Shown here in pieces: positions 1 to 8,440 of a stretch of 64,000 nt of DNA. Source of the stretch: Pseudomonadales bacterium. GTDB lineage: Bacteria; Pseudomonadota; Gammaproteobacteria; Pseudomonadales; Azotimanducaceae. The stretch spans positions 124,001 to 188,000 of the forward strand of contig JACKNX010000001.1 in assembly GCA_024234635.1 (NCBI GenBank), written 5' to 3'. Both the position numbers and the translations under genes were made by a program. The notes under the pieces were generated by a model that worked only from the letters and a program-made list of their open reading frames with translations, searched no databases and was not told the origin of the DNA. Position 1 is the first letter of the stretch. Every line of letters starts with the position of its first letter.

Positions 1-222
1 CGCTTCGGGCACCGCGAGACTGTCTGTGAGCGCGAGCTGCCAAATTGCGCGAGGTCGACGGCACCGTGCGGCGCAATGTCGCGCACGGCAGACGGCTATC
101 GCTGCCCGGGTCTCCGCGACGCAGCGACCGTAGTCGAAGGACAATGGTGACAATCAAAAACCCTGCGCCTTTGCCATGGCCAGCATGGTGGCGGAGTTTA
201 TCCGCCGGATGTCAAACGTCAT
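1..222 (-). pseudogene. queC: queC (7-cyano-7-deazaguanine synthase), frameshifted 5' part, runs off left edge
   Basis: Read on the minus strand, an ATG at 222 overlaps the queE stop (ATGA), as expected for a queE-queC pair. The pieces that follow match the QueC N-terminus but lie in different frames: an SGG.DSATMLAMAKAQGF P-loop block, an LSFDYG block with AETRAAIAV, a VDLAQFGSS block and an ALTDSLAVPE block. Intact QueC would join these in one frame; here at least four frame changes and an early TGA separate them. QueC converts 7-carboxy-7-deazaguanine (the QueE product) to preQ0 using ATP and ammonia. Residues between the breaks are well kept, so the damage is mostly indels. It could be a true pseudogene or base-calling errors. 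The rest of the gene lies outside the window. Confidence 0.7.
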
Positions 223-896
223 TTTCGCCCATCGGCCCGCCTGGTTACCCCAGATGACTTGTGCAACTGTAACTGCATGCGTACCGGGAGCTGGTCCTCC
301 AGTATCCAGGCGGCCAGAACCGCTGGCTCCAGCTGTCCCTGCGACGGCGAGAACAGTACCTGTGCGTCGCGCTCATCCAGCCCGGTTTCCCGCAGCTTGA
401 ACACCGCCCAGTCATAATCGCCCCGATCGCAGATGACAAATTTCACCTCGTCATGCGCGGTCAGCAACGCGAGGTTGGCCCACTCGTTTCGATGCACTTC
501 GCCGGAGGCCGGTGTCTTGATATCGACAATTCGGCGCACACGCGCATCCACGGCGGCAATGGGCAAGGCTCCGCTGGTCTCCAGCGAGACGACATACCCG
601 GCATCGCAAAGCGCCACCAGCAGTTCATGCACAGCCGGTTGTGCCAACGGTTCACCACCGGTTACGCAGACATACCGGGCACCATACCCGCACACCGTGT
701 CGAGTATCTGCGCCACCGACTGACGCGTACCGCCGTGAAAGGCATAGTCCGTATCGCAGTAGACACATCGCAGCGGACAACCGGTAAGCCGCACGAACAC
801 CGTGGGGTAGCCTGTGAGACTGGACTCACCCTGAAGCGAATGGAATATCTCGGTGATGCGCAGACTGGGCGCTTCCGATCGACTGGTGAGGGTCAT
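219..896 (-). CDS. queE: 7-carboxy-7-deazaguanine synthase (radical SAM)
   Basis: This 225-aa radical SAM enzyme makes the 7-deazaguanine core from 6-carboxy-tetrahydropterin in queuosine biosynthesis. The cluster motif C40-x3-C44-x2-C47 (CPLRCVYC) is visible, followed by CDTDYAFHGG, the glycine-rich VTGGEPLAQ SAM-binding stretch and a DIKTPASGE segment typical of QueE. The substrate-contact block SLQGESSLTGYPTVFVRLTGC precedes the cluster. The start at 896 lies 12 nt after the cpoB stop, so it is probably co-transcribed with tol-pal-cpoB, a common gammaproteobacterial arrangement. Its stop overlaps the start of the damaged queC by 4 nt. The gene itself is intact and of normal length. Confidence 0.95.
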   Translation of the reverse strand: MTLTSRSEAPSLRITEIFHSLQGESSLTGYPTVFVRLTGCPLRCVYCDTDYAFHGGTRQSVAQILDTVCGYGARYVCVTGGEPLAQPAVHELLVALCDAGYVVSLETSGALPIAAVDARVRRIVDIKTPASGEVHRNEWANLALLTAHDEVKFVICDRGDYDWAVFKLRETGLDERDAQVLFSPSQGQLEPAVLAAWILEDQLPVRMQLQLHKSSGVTRRADGRK

Positions 897-908
897 TGCT
901 GACGCGCG

Positions 909-1805
909 TCAGCGCAGTTCGCTGGCGTAAGTCTTGGCCAGGCCTGCCGCTGCGCTGTCCGGATGCTCCCGCTGCACGCGATCGAGGAATTCCAGCGCCC
1001 TGGCATTGTCGCCCAGCCGCTGATGGAGAACGCCCATCTTGTACATGGCATCCGGCGCTTTCGCATGCGCGGGGTACTCGTCGATTACCCGCATGAACGA
1101 CTGGCTGGCCAGATCCATCTTTGATTCGGCCAGATACAACTCCCCAAGCCAGTACAGCGACGGCGGTGTCTTCTGCCCGTTGGGATACTCATCCACCACG
1201 CGGCGGAACAAGGTAATGGACTTCTCGAATTCCCGCGACGTAGCTGCGGAAAACGCCTCCGCATAGAGGGCGTTTTCGCTGTCGGCAACAGGTTTCGAAG
1301 CAGCCGGTTTGCTTGCGGGCGGCGGATTCACAACGGTTGCGGAAGGTGTCGAGGCCGTCTGCGTCCCAGCAGAGGCGCTTGCGGGCGCAGGTTTGGGCGC
1401 TGTCGTTGCCGGCCCTGGTCGCCCGAGCGCCAGAACACGCTCGTCCAGGTTGCGGTATTGCTCCAGCTGCGCGGCTTCCAGCTTGCGGATCTGGTGCTGC
1501 TGTTCTTCCACCTGGCTACGCAGCACCTGTACTTCACCGCGCAGGGTCTGCAACTCGGCGAACAGCTGGGCGAGTCCCGACGGTGTCGACGGTGCGGTGT
1601 CCTGCGGCTGCGGCTGGGGTGTTTCCGGTCGATATTCCCGGTCTGGCGGTGCCGGCTCGAGGCGGGGCTTGGGTGCAATCGCCGTACTGGAACTGCGCTC
1701 CTCGATGGGAACCGCAGCGAACGCGGGCGTCAGGGCACAGAGGACAATCACCCCGACCAGAGGGACTCGAAGGCGCTGGAAGACTTTGCGGTTACGGCTC
1801 CGCAC
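909..1805 (-). CDS. cpoB: Cell division coordinator CpoB (YbgF), periplasmic TPR protein
   Basis: This 298-aa periplasmic protein is the last tol-pal member and links Tol function to peptidoglycan synthesis at division. A signal peptide (VPLVGVIVLCALTPAFA) leads a proline-rich stretch, a trimerising coiled coil (LAQLFAELQTLRGEVQVLRSQVEEQ), a Pro/Ala/Ser linker and C-terminal TPR repeats (ALYAEAFSAATSREFEKSITLFRRVVDEYPNG and following). I chose GTG at 1805 because AGGAGG (1815-1810) sits four bases upstream and the signal peptide then begins correctly. An upstream ATG at 1868 would add a non-signal-like 21 residues. The gene lies about 100 bp after pal and 12 bp before queE. Confidence 0.92.
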   Translation of the reverse strand: MRSRNRKVFQRLRVPLVGVIVLCALTPAFAAVPIEERSSSTAIAPKPRLEPAPPDREYRPETPQPQPQDTAPSTPSGLAQLFAELQTLRGEVQVLRSQVEEQQHQIRKLEAAQLEQYRNLDERVLALGRPGPATTAPKPAPASASAGTQTASTPSATVVNPPPASKPAASKPVADSENALYAEAFSAATSREFEKSITLFRRVVDEYPNGQKTPPSLYWLGELYLAESKMDLASQSFMRVIDEYPAHAKAPDAMYKMGVLHQRLGDNARALEFLDRVQREHPDSAAAGLAKTYASELR

Positions 1806-1809
1806 ATTG

Positions 1810-1815
1810 CCTCCT
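1810..1815 (-). promoter_or_regulatory. Shine-Dalgarno site that sets the cpoB GTG start
   Basis: The minus strand reads AGGAGG, four bases before GTG at 1805. It is the best ribosome site near this gene and favours GTG over the upstream ATG at 1868. Confidence 0.7.
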
Positions 1816-1912
1816 GTGCATTGGCGGTGGTGAAAGCCGGCAGAATGCATTGCGCCGGCTTTCCACACAAGACAAAGGGAAGGCGACAGTCATGGACTGC
1901 CGCCTGCCATCA

Positions 1913-2443
1913 TCAACGATAGTTGACGATACCGCGACGGTTGCGGCTCCACGCACTTTCGTCGTGGCCCGGATTTTCCGGTCGCTCTTCACCGTAGCTC
2001 ACCGTCTCGATCTGTGACGACGCGACGCCGGCGGATGTCAGGAAATTGCGAATGGCATTCGCGCGACGCTCGCCCAGGGCGAGGTTGTATTCGCGGGTGC
2101 CACGCTCGTCGCAATGACCTTCGATGACAACGGTACGATCCCGGTTGCGGTTCAGCAACTGAGCATGAATCTCCAGTACCGCCAGATCGGAGGTATGGAG
2201 ATCGGACTTGTCGTAGTCGAAGTAGAAAACACGGTTGAGCAGACCGCCGGTTCGCGGATCCAGCGGATTGCCGGAAGCGTCGAAGTCAGCCGGACCCGTC
2301 GGTTCGGTGCTCGTTTGGGTGGTTGCTGGGGGGGCGCTTTCCGCGCCCGTATCGGTGGGTTGCGCCTTCTTGGACGTACAGCCCGTCAGTACGACACCGA
2401 CCAGAGCAATCGCGATCAAGCTGGTGAGACGTTCCTTGAACAT
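1913..2443 (-). CDS. pal: Peptidoglycan-associated lipoprotein Pal
   Basis: This 176-aa outer-membrane lipoprotein anchors the outer membrane to peptidoglycan and binds TolB. The N-terminus has a signal peptide ending in a lipobox (LTGC), then a short flexible Thr/Pro-rich linker and a C-terminal OmpA domain. Key features are VFYFDYDKSDL, VIEGHCDERGTREYNLALGERRA and SYGEERP. Three ATG codons stand in a row (2449, 2446, 2443) after CAGGAG; the third gives the best spacing (6 nt) and a clean signal peptide, so I used it. A longer reading from 2581 would overlap tolB and lacks a ribosome site. It is the fifth gene of the tol-pal run. Confidence 0.97.
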   Translation of the reverse strand: MFKERLTSLIAIALVGVVLTGCTSKKAQPTDTGAESAPPATTQTSTEPTGPADFDASGNPLDPRTGGLLNRVFYFDYDKSDLHTSDLAVLEIHAQLLNRNRDRTVVIEGHCDERGTREYNLALGERRANAIRNFLTSAGVASSQIETVSYGEERPENPGHDESAWSRNRRGIVNYR

Positions 2444-2504
2444 CATCATCTCCTGTTCAGACACCTTTTTAGTTTGAATGGTTGGGAACTTCTTGTGAGG
2501 GAGC

Positions 2505-3836
2505 CTATCTGCCGGACAGGGGATCCATGAATGGAGACCACGCCGGTTCACGCACGTCACCGGACGAGGAAGGTAATTCATACTTCACGCTTCCATCGAT
2601 CGACACGACAGCCAATATGCCCTTTCCGCGCGCTTGAGTGGCATACATCAGCATTGCTCCGTTGGGAGCAACCGATGGCGATTCATCAAGATTGGTTCTG
2701 GTGAGGACGACTACCCGATCACGGCGCATATCCTGCCATGCAATATTAAAAATGCCAGCACTTCGATGCACGAAAACGAGATTTCCGTCATCAAGCATAC
2801 GTGCACGGGCGTTGTAGTCACCTTCGAACGTCAGCCGTTCCTCAAAATTGGTGGCCAGCTCCAGTGCATAGATCTGCGGCTTACCGCCCCGATCGGAGGT
2901 GAAAATGATGCGGCGGCCATCCGGGGCCCAGGTGGGTTCTGTGTCGATGGCTGGGTTGCGGGTGAGCCGACGCAGCGTACGGTCCGTCAGATTATAGAGA
3001 TAGATTTCCGGGTTGCCGTCCCGCGACAGCACCATGGCCAGTTGCCGGCCGTCCGGCGAGAACACGGGCGCGCTGTTGATCCCGCGGAAAGAGGCGATAC
3101 GCTCCCGCGCCAGGGAGTAGACGTCCTGGATGACAATACTGGGGCGCCCCGTTTCGAAAGAAACATAGGCAATTCGCCTGGCATCCGGCGCCCAGGAAAC
3201 GGACATCAGCGGTTGGCTCGACGAGTAGATCGTGCGCGATCGTTCGCCGTCCGCATCCGCCACTTCGATGCTGTAGCGTGCCCGCGAGGTACCGGCGTAC
3301 TGAGCCAGCACATAAGCGATCCGCGTTGAGAATGCGCCGCGAACACCAGTGATCTTTTCGTAGATGAGATCCGCCACACGGTGGGCGATATCGCGCCACT
3401 GGTCCATGCGTCCCGTCACCCGCTCCATGAGCAACTGGCGCTGACCGGGCACGTCGAACAGGTAGAACGTGACGGTCACCCGCCCATCCGCTTCGCGCGT
3501 CGCCTGCCCGATGGAGACGAACTCTGCGCCCAGCACACGCCAGTCGCGGTAGATCACCTCTTCCGGACGAACAGGCATGGACAGCATGTTGTCCCTGGCA
3601 ATCGGTGCGAACTCCCCGCTACGCGCCAGATCGCCGGCGACAATTTCGGCAGCATCGACCAGACCGGCCAGCGAACCGTCCATGCGCATGGGTACGATCC
3701 CGATGCGTGTAGGGTTGTCGCGCCCCTGGGTGATGACGATGGTGTCCAGGCTGGCGGCGGAGGCCAGTGACACCCAGCAGATAAGCACAAAAAACAGAAG
3801 CATCGGGCTTCGCACCCGGTAAATTGCAGTCTTCAA
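2505..3836 (-). CDS. tolB: Tol-Pal system beta-propeller protein TolB
   Basis: TolB is the periplasmic shuttle of the Tol-Pal complex, contacting TolA and Pal. The 443-aa product has a signal peptide (MLLFFVLICWVSLASA), an N-terminal alpha/beta domain (ITQGRDNPTRIGIVPM, then RDWRVLGAEFVSIGQ) and a C-terminal six-bladed propeller with repeated WAPDGRRI and FSPDGRQLAMV blades. The start used is TTG at 3836, overlapping the tolA stop (TTGA). An ATG at 3803 just before the hydrophobic core is a possible alternative. The spacing to pal is about 60 bp. Length is normal for the family. Confidence 0.97.
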   Translation of the reverse strand: MKTAIYRVRSPMLLFFVLICWVSLASAASLDTIVITQGRDNPTRIGIVPMRMDGSLAGLVDAAEIVAGDLARSGEFAPIARDNMLSMPVRPEEVIYRDWRVLGAEFVSIGQATREADGRVTVTFYLFDVPGQRQLLMERVTGRMDQWRDIAHRVADLIYEKITGVRGAFSTRIAYVLAQYAGTSRARYSIEVADADGERSRTIYSSSQPLMSVSWAPDARRIAYVSFETGRPSIVIQDVYSLARERIASFRGINSAPVFSPDGRQLAMVLSRDGNPEIYLYNLTDRTLRRLTRNPAIDTEPTWAPDGRRIIFTSDRGGKPQIYALELATNFEERLTFEGDYNARARMLDDGNLVFVHRSAGIFNIAWQDMRRDRVVVLTRTNLDESPSVAPNGAMLMYATQARGKGILAVVSIDGSVKYELPSSSGDVREPAWSPFMDPLSGR

Positions 3837-4585
3837 CGAAACAGATCCTCTGGTTGAAACAGCAGATAGAAACGACGGAACCTGGCTTCGAACAGGGAAG
3901 ATTCCTTTGGCACCTCAAACTTGCGCGCCTTGCGCACCGCCTGTTCGGCGCTGCGATCAAACGCGGGGTTGCCACTGGATTCCACCACGCTGACGTTTAC
4001 AAGATCGCCGGTCGGCACCAACTCGACCAGCAACAGAGCCTTCATGCCATTGCGCGCGCTTGGCGGCCGTGACCAGTTGGCCACCACAAGTTCGTTGATA
4101 CCCTGCGAATAGGACATTGCCGCCTCATCGGCGACTGCTTCCGCATCCGCCGCATCCTGCGCATCCTCTTCTTCCTGAAGGGCCTCCTCGAACGACTGGC
4201 TGGCCAGCTCCTGCAGCCGTTGCTGACGCAGCGCCTCGGCTTTGCGACGCGCCTCCTCCTCCGCCTTGCGGCGTATGGCATCCGGATCGGGTATGGCTTC
4301 CTTCTTCACCACAGCGGGCTGCGGTTGGGGCTTCGGTTTCGGGGGCGCAACAGGCTCAACCTTGCGCTGCACGACCGGTGGTTTTTCCTGTGGTTTCGCG
4401 GGTGCAGGCGCTGCCTTTGGCTTCGCCTTCGGCTCCATTACGACCAGCCGCGAATTGACGATTCTTGGCGTCACCACATTCACAAGCTCCCGCTCGGGAT
4501 GCCAGCCGCTGTACAGCGCCGACACCGCCAGCGCATGCACCAGCAACGCCAGCAGAAGCGGCAGCCACCGCATACGCCAGCCCAT
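3833..4585 (-). CDS. tolA: Cell envelope integrity protein TolA
   Basis: TolA bridges the TolQR motor in the inner membrane and TolB/Pal. The 250-aa protein has one N-terminal transmembrane helix (MRWLPLLLALLVHALAVSALY), a long charged middle rich in Lys, Pro, Glu and Ala (KPKPQPQPAVVKKEA, then EEEARRKAEALRQQRLQELA) and a C-terminal TonB/TolA domain with VSVVESSGNPAFDRSAEQAVRKA. ATG at 4585 follows the tolR stop by four bases; ATG at 4573 is a shorter alternative. It is shorter than E. coli TolA mainly because the helical middle is shorter. The stop overlaps the tolB start. Confidence 0.94.
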   Translation of the reverse strand: MGWRMRWLPLLLALLVHALAVSALYSGWHPERELVNVVTPRIVNSRLVVMEPKAKPKAAPAPAKPQEKPPVVQRKVEPVAPPKPKPQPQPAVVKKEAIPDPDAIRRKAEEEARRKAEALRQQRLQELASQSFEEALQEEEDAQDAADAEAVADEAAMSYSQGINELVVANWSRPPSARNGMKALLLVELVPTGDLVNVSVVESSGNPAFDRSAEQAVRKARKFEVPKESSLFEARFRRFYLLFQPEDLFR

Positions 4586-4589
4586 CGCT

Positions 4590-5027
<438 letters not shown>

Positions 5028-5045
5028 TTTTCTGCTCCGCGACCG

Positions 5046-5732
5046 CTACTGACGGGTTTGCCGGGCGTGCGACGCACGCTGCAGCAACGTCAGGAGTTCA
5101 TCGGCGAACGTCTGGTAGCGCCCCATCAGCACGTCGACCCGCGCCGAGAACCGGTTGTAACCGATGACGGCAGGAATCGCGGCGAACAGGCCCATGGCCG
5201 TGGCCACCAGCGCTTCGGATATTCCCGGCGCTACGGACGCCAGCGTGGCCTGCGTCATGTTGGCGAGGCTGCGGAAGGAATTCATGATGCCCCATACAGT
5301 GCCAAACAAACCAACGTACGGACTGGTGGAGCCAACGGTCGCCAGGAATGGCAGGTTGCGATCCAGTTGCTCCTCTTCCCGGCTCACCGCCACCCGCATC
5401 GCGCGCTGCACACCCTGCATGATGATTTCGGTGTCGCCACCACCCTGTTCCGACAGGCGAAGATACTCCTTGAAGCCGGACACGAAGATCTTTTCGATCC
5501 CGGTGAGATCGTCCGCGCCTTCGAGTTGGCCGTACAACTTGCGCAGATCGATGCCGGACCAGAAATGCTCGTCGAACGTTGCAAGATCCGCCTCGGTCTT
5601 GCGCAGGAAAAACCAGCGCTGAAAGATCATCATCCAGCTCGTGATGGACGCCGCCAGCAGCAGCGCCATGACCAGCTGTACCAGCAGGCTGGCGTTGGAT
5701 ACCAGTTCGAAGATGGAAATTTGTTCCGGCAA
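5046..5732 (-). CDS. tolQ: Tol-Pal motor protein TolQ (MotA/ExbB family)
   Basis: TolQ is the polytopic inner-membrane motor subunit with three transmembrane segments. The first (LLVQLVMALLLAASITSWMMIF) and the conserved block ATVGSTSPYVGLFGTVWGIMNSF are clear, followed by LANMTQATLASVAPGISEALVATAMGLFAAIPAVIGYN with the channel Thr residues. The start is TTG at 5732, with AGGAG six bases upstream (5743-5739); no better ATG exists in this region. Length (228 aa) is normal. It is the first gene of the tol cluster here because ybgC is absent upstream. Confidence 0.96.
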   Translation of the reverse strand: MPEQISIFELVSNASLLVQLVMALLLAASITSWMMIFQRWFFLRKTEADLATFDEHFWSGIDLRKLYGQLEGADDLTGIEKIFVSGFKEYLRLSEQGGGDTEIIMQGVQRAMRVAVSREEEQLDRNLPFLATVGSTSPYVGLFGTVWGIMNSFRSLANMTQATLASVAPGISEALVATAMGLFAAIPAVIGYNRFSARVDVLMGRYQTFADELLTLLQRASHARQTRQ

Positions 5733-5738
5733 TTGGGG

Positions 5739-5743
5739 CTCCT
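5739..5743 (-). promoter_or_regulatory. Shine-Dalgarno site for the tolQ TTG start
   Basis: The minus strand reads AGGAG six bases before TTG at 5732. It supports the unusual TTG start of tolQ. Confidence 0.6.
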
Positions 5744-5900
5744 AGCCTGGACTATGCAAGAAGAGACGTGTCAATGACATCGCAAGCGATGGGATCGCCG
5801 GGTGGCGCGGATCGCAGCGCGCACCGACGCGCCGGACGGCACGATGAGCACATGGAGGCAGAACGCCCTGTGTTTTCGCTGCTGTCTGCGGCTGAATTAG

Positions 5901-6094
5901 CAGGCTGCTGAAAAAGCAGCCTGGTATGCCAGCCAGGGATGGCTGGCCCGCAAATGCAGCGGAAAACGCTGCATCTGGCGCGAGTCGGCGAAGCCGACGA
6001 CTGCTGAAACAAGTCCAGGATGGACTTTTCCAGCATCCTCTCATGGCACGAAGTTCCATGCGCGACAGCGCTGGCAATCGCAACGTAGTCAGCT
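5901..6094. repeat. Multi-hairpin interspersed repeat, copy A (between ruvB and tolQ)
   Basis: A chain of perfect or near-perfect short hairpins: 5901-5923 (CAGGCTGC/GCAGCCTG), 5929-5946 (CCAGCCA/TGGCTGG), 5954-5974 (ATGCAGCG/CGCTGCAT), 5984-5998 (GTCGGC/GCCGAC), 6011-6027 (AAGTCCA/TGGACTT) and an imperfect one at 6042-6060. The first roughly 135 bp recur at 45727-45865 in the same order. The last 52 bp or so (6038-6090) recur as the reverse complement at the other end of that second copy. It occupies the place where ybgC usually lies. Predicted translations through it are spurious. It resembles REP/BIME-type structured intergenic elements, but I cannot assign a family. Confidence 0.85.
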
Positions 6095-6131
6095 GTTAGG
6101 GGAATCATGCATTGTCCAGGCTAACCTGTCG

Positions 6132-7166
6132 TCAGATATCCAGCGCGGATTGTACCGTTTCGTCACCCGGCGTCAGACCAAAGTGCAAGTACGCCCGTGG
6201 CATGGCCACGCGTCCGCGCGGTGTACGTTTGAGAAAACCCTGCTGAATGAGATACGGCTCGAGTACGTCTTCGATGGTGTCACGCTCTTCGCTCAGCGCC
6301 GCGGCAAGCGAATCGATGCCAACAGGACCACCACCGAACTTTTCGATAACCGCAAGTAGCATACGCCGGTCCTGTGCATCGAAGCCAGCGTGATCCACCT
6401 CCAGCAGATTGAGCGCCGCATCTGCAATGCGCTGCGTGACCGCGCCGTCGCCTCGCACGTCGGCGAAGTCGCGCACTCGGCGCAGCAACCGGTTGGCAAT
6501 GCGCGGTGTGCCTCGTGATCGCGCCGCAATCTCGCGGGCACCCTCGGCGTCGATGGCAACATTCAATTTGGCGCCGGACCGCAACACGATCTGCGCCAGT
6601 TCATCCACGGAGTAGAAATCAAGGCGCTGCACGATGCCGAATCGATCACGCAGCGGTGACGTCAGCAAACCCGCCCGCGTCGTCGCGCCGACCAGCGTAA
6701 AACGATTCAGCTCCAGCTTGAGTGAATGGGCAGCGGGCCCCTCGCCCATCACGATGTCGAGCTGGAAATCCTCCATCGCGGGATAGAGGATCTCCTCCAC
6801 CACCGGACTGAGACGATGAATTTCGTCGACGAACAGCACGTCACCATCGTTCAGATGCGTGAGCATGGCAGCAAGGTCACCGGGCCGTTCGAGCACCGGG
6901 CCGGAGGTTGTGCGGATCTCCGCCTGCATTTCGCTGGCAATGATATTGGCCAGCGTTGTCTTGCCGAGGCCTGGCGGTCCAAATATCAGGGTATGGTCGA
7001 GCGGTTCGCCGCGCTGACGGGCCGCGGCCAGAAAGATGCCCATCTGCTCCTTCACCGAAGTCTGGCCAATGTACTCGTCAAGCGAGCGCGGGCGCAGGGC
7101 ACGGTCGAAGCGCTGGTCATCCTTGCGCGGCTGGGATCCGACCAGCCGATCGGGTTCGATACTCAA
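6132..7166 (-). CDS. ruvB: Holliday junction branch migration ATPase RuvB
   Basis: RuvB is the hexameric AAA+ motor that drives branch migration with RuvA. The 344-aa protein shows Walker A GPPGLGKT (63-70), Walker B FVDEIHRL (DEIH 114-117), sensor 1 around GATTRAG, the arginine-finger region PLRDRFG and the C-terminal winged helix ending in GRVAMPRAYLHFG. The N-terminal RPRSLDEYIGQ is diagnostic. ruvA lies upstream across a 153-bp gap, and downstream is the hairpin repeat instead of ybgC. Length is normal. Confidence 0.98.
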   Translation of the reverse strand: MSIEPDRLVGSQPRKDDQRFDRALRPRSLDEYIGQTSVKEQMGIFLAAARQRGEPLDHTLIFGPPGLGKTTLANIIASEMQAEIRTTSGPVLERPGDLAAMLTHLNDGDVLFVDEIHRLSPVVEEILYPAMEDFQLDIVMGEGPAAHSLKLELNRFTLVGATTRAGLLTSPLRDRFGIVQRLDFYSVDELAQIVLRSGAKLNVAIDAEGAREIAARSRGTPRIANRLLRRVRDFADVRGDGAVTQRIADAALNLLEVDHAGFDAQDRRMLLAVIEKFGGGPVGIDSLAAALSEERDTIEDVLEPYLIQQGFLKRTPRGRVAMPRAYLHFGLTPGDETVQSALDI

Positions 7167-7319
7167 GAAGAAACTCTCACTGTCACGTCATCGTGGTGCG
7201 CAATCGCCGGGCCCGCCGCCAGGTCAGCCCGGTACGGACGGCCATTCCGGCTGCCGTACACACGGCAACCGGCGAGGCCGCCTACTCTGCCATACCTGGC
7301 ACCAGGGTTCCCGCCTGAA

Positions 7320-7919
7320 TCAATCCCGCACAAATCCGCGCAACGCGATGCGTACCATGGCTTCCGTATCCGTGACATCCTCGGGCACACCCGCGAGCGC
7401 GCGCTCCGCCTCGGGTTGTCGATAGCCGAGCGCCATGAGCGCCGCCAGCGCTCGATCGCTGGAAGCCCCGTTCTTCTTATATATAGATACAGCCTCACCG
7501 GACCCGGCCGGAACGATATCGTCAAGTTTCTCTTTCAATTCGACAAGGAGTCTTTCGGCAGTACGCTTGCCTATTCCCGGCACCTTCGTCAACCGACTAA
7601 CCTCGCCTGACGCCACGCTCGCCGCCAGTTCACCGACGCTCAACGCAGACAGCAGCGCCATGCCAAGGCGCGGTCCCACACCGTTAACCCGAATGAGCAC
7701 GCGGAATACGTCACGCTCCGGGCGACTGGCGAACCCGAACAGCAGATGAGCGTCTTCCCGCACCACCTGGTGCGTGAAGAGCAGAACGTCCGTACCCGGC
7801 ACGCCGAGCATCTCCGCGGCCGCGCGGGTGAGTTCCAGTTCATAACCCACACCACCGGTATCAACCAGCGCGCTGCGGTCGAACAATTCGACGAGTTTTC
7901 CCTGCAGTCGTCCAATCAT
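7320..7919 (-). CDS. ruvA: Holliday junction DNA-binding protein RuvA
   Basis: RuvA tetramers hold the four-way junction and load RuvB. The 199-aa protein begins MIGRLQGKLVE with an N-terminal OB fold, two helix-hairpin-helix motifs (VRVNGVGPRLGMALLSALS and LTKVPGIGKRTAERLLVELK) and a C-terminal RuvB-binding domain (ALAALMALGYRQPEAERAL). The ATG overlaps the ruvC stop (ATGA), so the two are translationally coupled. Length is typical. Confidence 0.97.
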   Translation of the reverse strand: MIGRLQGKLVELFDRSALVDTGGVGYELELTRAAAEMLGVPGTDVLLFTHQVVREDAHLLFGFASRPERDVFRVLIRVNGVGPRLGMALLSALSVGELAASVASGEVSRLTKVPGIGKRTAERLLVELKEKLDDIVPAGSGEAVSIYKKNGASSDRALAALMALGYRQPEAERALAGVPEDVTDTEAMVRIALRGFVRD

Positions 7920-8383
7920 AGGCGGCGAGTATTGACGTGGCAGATGGCAACGGCAAGCGCGTCCGCCGCATCCGCCTGGGGTGCGCCAGGCAACTTCAGG
8001 AGCGCCTGCACCATGTACTGCACCTGCTGCTTGCTGGCCTTGCCGGTACCAACCACGGCGAGCTTCACCTGGCGCGGCGCATAGTCGTGAAACTGCACGC
8101 CCTCCGACATACAGGCGGCAAGTGCCACGCCCCTGGCCTGACCGAGTTTGAGTGCGGAAGCCGGATTGCGCGCAATGAATATCTGTTCCACTGCAACCTG
8201 CTGGGGCGAGTAGGCAGCGAGCGTCGATTGCACCCCCTGGTAAAGCTCCTGCAGACGCTCGGCAATCGACCCCGTCATCGTGCGTATGCAGCCGCTCGCC
8301 ACGTAACGTATGCGACCGTCGATCACGTCGACCACCCCATAGCCCGTGATACGGGAGCCTGGATCGATACCAAGAACCCGCAC
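7916..8383 (-). CDS. ruvC: Crossover junction endodeoxyribonuclease RuvC
   Basis: RuvC is the dimeric resolvase that cuts Holliday junctions. In this 155-aa protein the acidic catalytic residues are all present: D7 (LGIDPGSR), E66 (VAVEQIF), D138 and D141 (QADAADALAVAICH). It sits between yebC (57 bp upstream) and ruvA (4-nt overlap), giving the classic yebC-ruvC-ruvA-ruvB order. Confidence 0.98.
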   Translation of the reverse strand: MRVLGIDPGSRITGYGVVDVIDGRIRYVASGCIRTMTGSIAERLQELYQGVQSTLAAYSPQQVAVEQIFIARNPASALKLGQARGVALAACMSEGVQFHDYAPRQVKLAVVGTGKASKQQVQYMVQALLKLPGAPQADAADALAVAICHVNTRRL

Positions 8384-8440
8384 GACGCGTCAGCGGCCGG
8401 AAGCGATACGTGGCGTATTGTCTTTCACCAGCACCCTGAA

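Noticed and set aside
5742..6108. A protein of about 118 residues between ruvB and tolQ
   Set aside because: It is a translation of the hairpin repeat; a similar fake protein appears at the second copy near 45.7 kb.
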